Source: an uncultured Clostridia bacterium
Lineage (GTDB): Bacteria > Bacillota > Clostridia > Christensenellales > UBA1242
DNA: 11,317 nucleotides
Assembly (NCBI GenBank): GCA_946615295.1
Contig: CAMOHL010000012.1
Span: forward strand, 1-11,317
Direction: 5' to 3'
The position numbers and the translations under genes are program-made. The first letter of the stretch is position 1. Each line of letters opens with the position of its first letter. Below, one piece after another: positions 5,775 to 11,317 of this stretch. The notes under the pieces are model-generated. The model made no database searches, had not been told where the DNA came from, and was given only the letters and a program-made list of their open reading frames with translations.

Positions 5775-5850
5775 TATAACATTTATGTTATAGTAATTCA
5801 ATCATTTGATTTATTCTATAACAATTTTTCCTATTCTGTAATCAAATGAT
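5775..5850 (+). repeat. Nested inverted repeats between convergent rsmF and rsmE
   Basis: TATAACAT (5775-5782) and ATGTTATA (5785-5792) form an 8-bp dyad. ATCATTTGATT (5801-5811) and AATCAAATGAT (5840-5850) form a perfect 11-bp pair enclosing 28 nt. The enclosed part contains a near direct repeat (TATTCTATA/TATTCTGTA, 5812-5820 and 5832-5840). There is no T-tract after these stems, so they are not standard terminators. On the rsmE side they could be folded 3' UTR. Confidence 0.55.
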
Positions 5851-5879
5851 ACAAATTAGTCCTAATATGAATTGTGTTG

Positions 5880-6596
5880 TTAGTCCCATTCTCCCATTTT
5901 TTCCATGATAACACTCGCAAGAGCTATTGTTGCAGTGTCAGCTTTTAAAATTCGTTTTCCTAAACTAACTGCCTTTGCTCCACTTTTGATTATAAGCTCA
6001 GCTTCATCTTTATCAAACCCTGCAACAGGTCCAATCAAAAATGCAATTTTTTTTGCTGAGTTTGAAATTGCAAAATTTGAATTTTCCTGCTTTTCGTAGG
6101 CAAAAACAACTTCATCAAATTGGACAAATTGTTTGCAAACATCGACAAGTTTTTTTGGTTCTTCAATTTTTAAAGATAAACTTCTTCTGCATTGTTTTGT
6201 GCTTTGATCTGCAATTTTTTGAAATCTTTCAATCTTGTCAGTTTGGTCTTGTTTTAGAGTCCACTTTGTGATTGTTGGAACTATTGTTGAAACTCCAATT
6301 TCACTCAACATTCTAACCATTGTGTTAAAATTTTCTCTTTTGTTCATTGCAATATATGCAGTAACATCAATGGTAGGGTTCGCCAAGTTTTGTTCCTTTT
6401 TGAAAACATCAACAATAGTTTTGTTTTTTTGAATGTCAACAATTTTTGCAAAGTAGTCAAACTCATCATTGCCAATCAAAACAATTTCATCGTTTTTCTT
6501 CAATCTCATAACATTTGCAATGTGATTATGTTCTTCTCCATCAATAACATTTTGTCCAAGTTTGACATCTTTCAAAAAAAATCTTTTGTCGCTCAT
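5880..6596 (-). CDS. rsmE: 16S rRNA (uracil-N3)-methyltransferase RsmE, SPOUT family
   Basis: The 238-residue enzyme belongs to the family that makes m3U at 16S rRNA position 1498 in the decoding centre, using SAM in a knotted fold. A PUA-like N-terminal part (1-70) includes HNHIANVMRLKKNDEIVL. The SPOUT part has MLSEIGVSTIVP, IADQSTKQCRRS (about 128-139) and the knot region FLIGPVAGFDKDEAELI (187-203) with SLGKRILKADTATIALASVI (211-230). The usual IGPEGGF loop is IGPVAGF here, and LRxETA is LKADTA, so the SAM pocket is somewhat divergent. ATG at 6596 has an AGGGGA SD and begins 8 nt after the clpC stop, so it is the last gene of the mtaD-clpC-rsmE operon. Confidence 0.9.
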   Translation of the reverse strand: MSDKRFFLKDVKLGQNVIDGEEHNHIANVMRLKKNDEIVLIGNDEFDYFAKIVDIQKNKTIVDVFKKEQNLANPTIDVTAYIAMNKRENFNTMVRMLSEIGVSTIVPTITKWTLKQDQTDKIERFQKIADQSTKQCRRSLSLKIEEPKKLVDVCKQFVQFDEVVFAYEKQENSNFAISNSAKKIAFLIGPVAGFDKDEAELIIKSGAKAVSLGKRILKADTATIALASVIMEKMGEWD

Positions 6597-6604
6597 ACTA
6601 TCCC

Positions 6605-9052
6605 CTAATATCTTTCTGTGTAATCAAACACAAGTTCACCATCATCTTCATCAATTGTGATAACAGCTCTTTCTCCAAATTCCTTTCTTATAATAGATTC
6701 CGAAATAACAGATTCAATTTCTTGCTCAATAATTCTTCTCAATGGTCTTGCTCCAAATTCGGCATTGTAGCCTTTTGTTATTAGATATGCAAGAGCATTT
6801 TCAGTGAGTTTTAGTTGTATATTTTTTTCTTTTAGATTTTGAACGAGAGAAGTTAACATTATTTTTGCAATCTTTGCAAGACTTTCTTTATCCAAACTAG
6901 AAAACAAACTTATACAATCAATTCTATTGATTAGTTCTGGTCGCAAATATTTTTTCAAATATTTTTGAATTATTTCTGTCTTTTTAGTTGAAGAAGTTTC
7001 TCCATCTATCATTTCTTCAAGTTCATAACTTCCAATATTGCTTGTCATAATAACAATTGTGTTTTGAAAATTTACAAGTTTTCCATGACTATCTGTTAGT
7101 CTTCCTTCATCAAGAACTTGCAAAAGCAAATTCAAAACATCTTTGCTTGCCTTCTCAATTTCGTCTAGCAAAACAACAGAATATGGCTTTCTTCTAACAG
7201 ATTCAGTCAACTGGCCACCTTCTTCAAAGCCAACATAACCTGGAGGAGAACCAATAAGTTTTGCAACACTATTGGTTTCCATATATTCGCTCATATCAAG
7301 TCTTATAATACTGTTTTCATCATCAAAAAGTGCTTCGGCAACTGCCTTTGAAAGTTCAGTTTTTCCAACACCTGTTGGTCCCAAAAACAAAAATGAACCA
7401 ATTGGTCTTTTGCTCGTTTTTAAACCAGCTCTACTTCTTCTTATTGCTCTTGCAACACTTTCTATTGCATCATTTTGACCAACAACTCTTTTATGCAAAA
7501 TATTTTCTAAATTTAGCAATTTTTGAGCTTCAGTTTCAGTGAGTTTTGCAACAGGTATGTTTGTCCACATTGCAACAATGTTTGCAACATCATCTCCATC
7601 AACAATCTTTTTTTCAAAATCTTTTCCATAAAATTGATATAATCTTTCGATTTCACTTTTGAGTTCTGCAATTTTGTTTCTTACTTCTATTGCCTTTTCA
7701 TAGTTTTCCAAAGCTACAAATTGTCTTTTATCTTTTTGAAGTTTTGCAATTTCCTTTTCAATATCCAAAACATCACTTGGCTTGTTTGAATCAATCAACT
7801 TTGCTCTACTGCATGCTTCATCAATCAAATCAATGGCCTTGTCTGGAAAATTTCTGCCTTGAATATATCTATCGCTCAGTTCAATTGCTGACTTTATGGC
7901 ATCATCACTGATTTCAACTCCATGAAACATTTCATATCCTTGTTTTATTCCATTCAAAATTTGATATGTCTCTTCTTTGCTCGGTGGATTGATTGTTATG
8001 GGTTGAAATCTTCTCTCAAGCGCTTTATCTTTTTCAATAAACTTTCTATATTCATCTATTGTTGTTGCACCAATTGTTTTGATATCTCCCCTTGCTAAAT
8101 ATGGTTTTAAGATATCAACAGGCGAAACTTCTCCCTTTTCGCTAGAAGTTTGAACAAGAGTATGTATTTCATCAATAAACAAAATAATGTTTTGATTTTT
8201 TATGACTGCATTTATTGCATCTCTAAGTTTTTGTTCCAATGCTCCTCTAAATTTTGTTCCAGACATAAGCCCACTAATATCAAAGGAAAATATAATTTTA
8301 TCCTTCAATTCATTTGGAACATCGTTTGCCAAAATCTTTAGAGCTAGACCTTCAACAACTGCGCTTTTTCCAACTCCAGCTTCACCAACAAGACAAGGAT
8401 TGTTCTTTGACTTTCTACAAAGAATTTCTATAAGTCGTGTGATTTCCTTATCTCTGCCAATAATATTGTCAATTTTCCCCTGCCTTGCCTTTTCGGTCAA
8501 ATCAATTCCCAAATCTTGCAATTCAGCAGGAATTTTTGAATTTTCACCAATATTTTTCAATTTTTTGCTATTTTTTTGCAAATTTTCAGCATTTTTTTGT
8601 TCTTTTTGTTTTTCAACATCTTGTTTTATAATTTCGAGCAACTTGTTTTTTAGGTCAATAATGTTTGCATTGAAAATCTTGTCTAGAATGCTAACTGCAA
8701 CACAATCACTGTTCATCAAAATACAAAACAAAATGTGTTCAACATCAACTGCCTGACTTCCAACTTCTCTTGACATATTTTGAGCCATAACAAAAACTTG
8801 CTTTGACTTAGGAGTCAAATCTGGTTCTGTTGATGTAGAAGTTGAATTGTTTTCTTTGAGTATATCCAAAAATTCAGCATCAGTAATTCCATATTCATAC
8901 AACAGCTTTTGTGCCTTTGAATTTTTAAGTTTGAGTATTCCATACACCAAAAATTCAGTTGCAATTTGGCCATGATTATATTTTTCTGCCGTCTCACTTG
9001 CAACCATCAATAACTTGTTTACTTCTTCACTTGCATTTATGTTATATTGCAT
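6605..9052 (-). CDS. clpC: ClpC-type AAA+ protein unfoldase/disaggregase
   Basis: The product has 815 residues from ATG 9052. A TTG six bases upstream is possible, but the GTGGGA SD fits the ATG better. The order of parts is: divergent double Clp N-domain (1-145); charged linker; D1 with Walker A GEAGVGKS (223-230), Walker B LFIDE (291-295), KFRG pore loop (267-270) and Arg finger ERRF; a short ClpC-type M domain (about 432-475, with NYEKAIEVR where B. subtilis has the McsB/MecA-linked EFEKA stretch); and D2 with GPTGVGKT (558-565), GYVG pore loop (605-608), LLDE (628-631) and sensor-2 GARPLRR. The length equals B. subtilis ClpC (about 810). The D2 loop after TSNIG, where ClpC, ClpA and ClpX carry an [LIV]GF/IGL-type ClpP-docking tripeptide, has none. 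ctsR, mcsA and mcsB are not adjacent. It probably unfolds proteins; partnership with ClpP is uncertain. Confidence 0.9.
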   Translation of the reverse strand: MQYNINASEEVNKLLMVASETAEKYNHGQIATEFLVYGILKLKNSKAQKLLYEYGITDAEFLDILKENNSTSTSTEPDLTPKSKQVFVMAQNMSREVGSQAVDVEHILFCILMNSDCVAVSILDKIFNANIIDLKNKLLEIIKQDVEKQKEQKNAENLQKNSKKLKNIGENSKIPAELQDLGIDLTEKARQGKIDNIIGRDKEITRLIEILCRKSKNNPCLVGEAGVGKSAVVEGLALKILANDVPNELKDKIIFSFDISGLMSGTKFRGALEQKLRDAINAVIKNQNIILFIDEIHTLVQTSSEKGEVSPVDILKPYLARGDIKTIGATTIDEYRKFIEKDKALERRFQPITINPPSKEETYQILNGIKQGYEMFHGVEISDDAIKSAIELSDRYIQGRNFPDKAIDLIDEACSRAKLIDSNKPSDVLDIEKEIAKLQKDKRQFVALENYEKAIEVRNKIAELKSEIERLYQFYGKDFEKKIVDGDDVANIVAMWTNIPVAKLTETEAQKLLNLENILHKRVVGQNDAIESVARAIRRSRAGLKTSKRPIGSFLFLGPTGVGKTELSKAVAEALFDDENSIIRLDMSEYMETNSVAKLIGSPPGYVGFEEGGQLTESVRRKPYSVVLLDEIEKASKDVLNLLLQVLDEGRLTDSHGKLVNFQNTIVIMTSNIGSYELEEMIDGETSSTKKTEIIQKYLKKYLRPELINRIDCISLFSSLDKESLAKIAKIMLTSLVQNLKEKNIQLKLTENALAYLITKGYNAEFGARPLRRIIEQEIESVISESIIRKEFGERAVITIDEDDGELVFDYTERY

Positions 9053-9064
9053 AATCAAATCCCA

Positions 9065-10330
9065 CTAAATAAATTTTTTTTGAATTTCTTTCACTTTGTT
9101 TATGATTGAATTTTTTGATTTTTTGAATGTATATTTTCCATTTTGATAAACAACTTTTCCGTTTATCATAGTCATCAAAACATCTTCTGAACCCATACTA
9201 AAAACAATGTTTTCAAATATATCATAGTTTGGAGTATTGTTTATTCCATTTGCGTCTAGCATAATCAAATCGGCAAAACTACCAACATTCAAAGTTCCAA
9301 CATTGTTTAGTCCCAATGCTTTTGCTCCGTTGATTGTTGCCATTTTGAGTATGTCTTTTGCTTCAAAGCAATTTGCCCTTGAAAGCAAAACATTTTGACT
9401 TGTTCCTGCCAAATACATCTCTCTAAACATATCAAGCTTGTTATTGCTTGCACTGCCATCAGTTCCTAGGCAAACATTCACACCATATTTTGCCATTTGA
9501 TATATTGGAGCAATTCCACTTGCAAGTTTAAAGTTACTTCCAAAATTTGCTGAAACACTCACATTGTTTTTTGCCAAAATTCGAATGTCATTTTCATCAA
9601 TATTTGTTGCATGATATATTAAAGATTTGTTGTCAAAAAATCCATAACTCTCCAAAAGTTCTATTGGCGACATGTCGTTGTTTTGACTTGCGCACTTGCC
9701 AACTTCTTCCAAAGTTTCGCTTGCATGAGTTGAACAAAAACAATCATATTTTTTTGCAAGCTGTTCACATACTGCAAACATTTTTTCATCAGCATTGTAT
9801 ATCGAATGACAATAAAAACTTGGAGTTATCAATTCACCAAATTCTTTTATGGCTAGATATTTTTTTTCGAGTTCCTCAACACTCAAAAACTTTTTCATTG
9901 AATATCTTTGATTAAGTCCAACAACTGCTCTCATACCAAAATCAGCAAATGCTTTTGCTGAATATTCAGCCAAATGAAAGTTGTCATTTACGGTTGTTAT
10001 TCCATTTTTTGCAAATTCAAAGCAAGATAAAACTGTGCCATAGTAAACATCACTACTTGTCAAATTCATTTCTTTTTTTTGCATTGAATATAGCCAATCT
10101 TGAAGACATTTGCCACCATCTAATCCTTTAAACAAAGTCATTGCAGAGTGTGTGTGAGCATCAACAAAACCGGGCATTATTATATTTTGCTTTGCATCAA
10201 CAACTGTTTCACATTCTATGTTTGATTTTTCTCCAACAAAAACAATCTTGTTTTCATCAACAACAAGTTCCCCATAAAATGGATTTGAATCAAAATCTTT
10301 TATTATCAAAGCATTTGTTATCTTTATCAT
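9065..10330 (-). CDS. mtaD: 5'-methylthioadenosine/S-adenosylhomocysteine deaminase-like amidohydrolase
   Basis: The 421-residue cytosolic metal-dependent hydrolase belongs to the MtaD/TrzN branch. It would deaminate SAH, MTA or 5'-deoxyadenosine to inosine derivatives, recycling the by-products of SAM-dependent reactions. Visible features are a composite beta-sandwich formed by both termini, the metal motif PGFVDAHTHSAMTLFKG (His59, His61), DWL at 78-80, His175, STHASET (His202, Glu205), YHATNID (His240), SNFKLASGIAPI and LGTDGSASNNKLDMFREM (Asp291). The usual HNPxSN stretch reads ANFGSN, a small departure that could shift substrate choice, so related amidohydrolases such as guanine or chlorohydrolase-like enzymes cannot be excluded. 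ATG at 10330 has a TTGGAG SD 5 nt away. It is the first gene of the operon, 12 nt before clpC. Confidence 0.85.
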   Translation of the reverse strand: MIKITNALIIKDFDSNPFYGELVVDENKIVFVGEKSNIECETVVDAKQNIIMPGFVDAHTHSAMTLFKGLDGGKCLQDWLYSMQKKEMNLTSSDVYYGTVLSCFEFAKNGITTVNDNFHLAEYSAKAFADFGMRAVVGLNQRYSMKKFLSVEELEKKYLAIKEFGELITPSFYCHSIYNADEKMFAVCEQLAKKYDCFCSTHASETLEEVGKCASQNNDMSPIELLESYGFFDNKSLIYHATNIDENDIRILAKNNVSVSANFGSNFKLASGIAPIYQMAKYGVNVCLGTDGSASNNKLDMFREMYLAGTSQNVLLSRANCFEAKDILKMATINGAKALGLNNVGTLNVGSFADLIMLDANGINNTPNYDIFENIVFSMGSEDVLMTMINGKVVYQNGKYTFKKSKNSIINKVKEIQKKFI

Positions 10331-10350
10331 CTTATCTCCAATCTAATTAC

Positions 10351-10379
10351 ATTTTATCAATTTATCAAAAATCTAGCAA
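10351..10379 (-). promoter_or_regulatory. Promoter of the mtaD-clpC-rsmE operon
   Basis: On the minus strand TTGCTA (10379-10374), a 17-bp spacer and TAAAAT (10356-10351) give a plausible sigma-A promoter with a leader of about 14 nt that includes the GGAG SD. I see no CtsR heptamer repeat or CIRCE element near it. The rest of the gap up to the lysS terminator (10380-10554) is plain AT-rich sequence in which I see nothing definite. Confidence 0.5.
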
Positions 10380-10555
10380 AGCATTTTTTATATTTATATA
10401 TAATTATTTATATATTATTGTATTTTTTATAACTAAATTTTAAAAACTATGATTTGTTTTTTATATGCTTAAAAATAAAACCTTTTTAACAAAGAAAATA
10501 AAAACAAAAAATACATAGAAAAAATTCTATTGAAAATTAAGCAAAATAAGTTTAT

Positions 10556-10579
10556 AAAAAATGGCACAAATCGTGCCAT
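10556..10579 (-). terminator. Intrinsic terminator of lysS
   Basis: ATGGCAC (10561-10567) and GTGCCAT (10573-10579) form a perfect 7-bp GC-containing stem with a 5-nt loop. Read on the minus strand it is followed by a run of six T. It lies 3 nt past the lysS stop and separates it from the downstream mtaD operon. Confidence 0.9.
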
Positions 10580-10582
10580 AAA

Positions 10583-11317
10583 TTATTTCATTATTGGGAA
10601 CAAAACAACATCTCTAATTGATGGTTGCTGGAACAAAATAACAAGTAATCTGTCAATTCCCATTCCAAGTCCACTCATAGGTGGCATTCCGTGTTCCATA
10701 GAAAGCAAGAAACCTTCATCAAGATCCATAGCTTCTTCATCTCCATTTGCCTTTGCAAGAGCTTGTTCTTCCAAACTCTTTCTTTGAATTGCTGGATCAA
10801 CAAGTTCACTATATGACTTGCAAAGTTCTTCTCCGTTGATTAAGAATTGGAACATTTCAATTGTTCTTGGATCAGCATCATTTGGTCTTGCAAGTGGAAC
10901 AAGACATGTTGGATAGTTATAAAGGAATGTTGGCTCAATGATGTTTGGTCTAACAAGTCTTTTGTATGCAAAATCTATGATTGCTCCCTTTGTTTTGAGA
11001 ACTTGAATATCCTTTTTGTCAAAAAGATTTGTTGCAATAACTTTTTCTTTGAGTTCTTCAACAGTTTCTGGTTCCAAAATATCAAAACCAAGTGCCTTTG
11101 AAAGAGTTTCGGTGTAGTTTACTCTCTTAAATTCTTTTGTAAGGTCATAGGTTTCGCCTCTAACAACAATTTCTGGCTTGCCAAGCATATATGTTGTCAT
11201 TTCTCTTATAAAGTTTGAGTAGAAATTGATATTGTCTTCAAAGTTCCAAAAACTTGCATACCATTCAACTTGTGTAAATTCTTGCAAATGGCTTGCATCC
11301 ATACCTTCGTTTCTAAA
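10583..11317 (-). CDS. lysS: Lysyl-tRNA synthetase, class II, C-terminal part (5' end outside the window)
   Basis: The frame is open to the window edge, and 244 residues are visible, beginning FRNEGMDASH. An ATG at 11302 is therefore internal, not the start. The enzyme charges tRNA-Lys with lysine in the cytosol. Class II motif 2 (FRNEG, then HLQEFTQVEWYASFWN) opens the fragment. EPTFLYNYP, VPLARPNDADP and the lysine-pocket stretch NGEELCKSYSELVDP follow. Motif 3, GLGMGIDRLLVILF, comes near the end and the protein finishes RDVVLFPIMK. These match LysS well and exclude AsnRS/AspRS. The anticodon-binding N-terminal domain and motif 1 would lie to the right of the window. It ends in its own terminator and is not part of the mtaD operon. 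Confidence 0.92.
   Translation of the reverse strand, partial: FRNEGMDASHLQEFTQVEWYASFWNFEDNINFYSNFIREMTTYMLGKPEIVVRGETYDLTKEFKRVNYTETLSKALGFDILEPETVEELKEKVIATNLFDKKDIQVLKTKGAIIDFAYKRLVRPNIIEPTFLYNYPTCLVPLARPNDADPRTIEMFQFLINGEELCKSYSELVDPAIQRKSLEEQALAKANGDEEAMDLDEGFLLSMEHGMPPMSGLGMGIDRLLVILFQQPSIRDVVLFPIMK

Noticed and set aside
8202..8756. A 184-codon open frame on the plus strand inside clpC
   Set aside because: It is entirely antisense to a well-conserved clpC frame, has a Phe/Ser-rich composition typical of an antisense shadow, and has no recognisable domain or SD.
9053..9058. TTG at 9058 as start of clpC
   Set aside because: The GTGGGA SD is correctly spaced for the ATG at 9052 and too close to the TTG. 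The extra two residues have no support.
1..11317. Recoded TGA (no complete gene here ends in TGA)
   Set aside because: Ten genes ending in TAA or TAG is within chance for an AT-rich genome. Tryptophan is encoded by TGG at conserved sites, and no frame needs TGA read-through.

Overview
The window is very AT-rich (roughly 30% G+C by eye). It uses the standard code with TGG tryptophan, and most genes on the minus strand have purine-rich Shine-Dalgarno (SD) sites. ClpC with a ClpC-type middle domain, a PdaB-type polysaccharide deacetylase and a tandem OB-fold SSB-like protein point to a low-GC Gram-positive lineage. An uncultured clostridial relative is most likely, but I cannot name a genus. The background is chromosomal, with one phage-derived gene at the left edge.

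Left part (1-1740). This holds the first 112 codons of a phage terminase large subunit (minus strand, running off the edge) and a plus-strand signal-peptide/SH3-like/transmembrane protein of unknown function. Meeting that gene tail to tail with a 4-bp overlap is a minus-strand 180-residue protein with a sigma region 4-like helix-turn-helix. The latter has a near-perfect sigma-A promoter with a 16-bp perfect palindrome just upstream.

Middle (1741-5879). A minus-strand pair encodes a PdaB-like membrane-anchored deacetylase followed by a tandem OB-fold SSB-like protein, closed by a clear intrinsic terminator. Divergent from it is a plus-strand pair: a free-standing GlmU-type acetyltransferase domain (no pyrophosphorylase half) and an RsmF-like rRNA cytosine-C5 methyltransferase. 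This pair ends at a hairpin that can also stop transcription from the opposite side. All three plus-strand genes in the window lack a recognisable SD and have TATAAT-like hexamers 5-6 nt before the ATG.

Right part (5880-11317). A tight minus-strand operon reads mtaD-like deaminase, then clpC, then rsmE, with 12- and 8-nt gaps and one promoter before mtaD. Upstream of it on the same strand is the 3' part of lysS (from class II motif 2 to the stop), with its own strong terminator.

No tRNA, rRNA, CRISPR array, insertion sequence or complete defence system was found. Most genes are housekeeping (translation and rRNA modification, protein quality control, SAM by-product recycling, cell-wall precursor and wall modification). 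The oddities are the ClpC without an evident ClpP-docking tripeptide, the split GlmU, the possible leaderless genes, and the isolated terminase next to an uncharacterised HTH gene.
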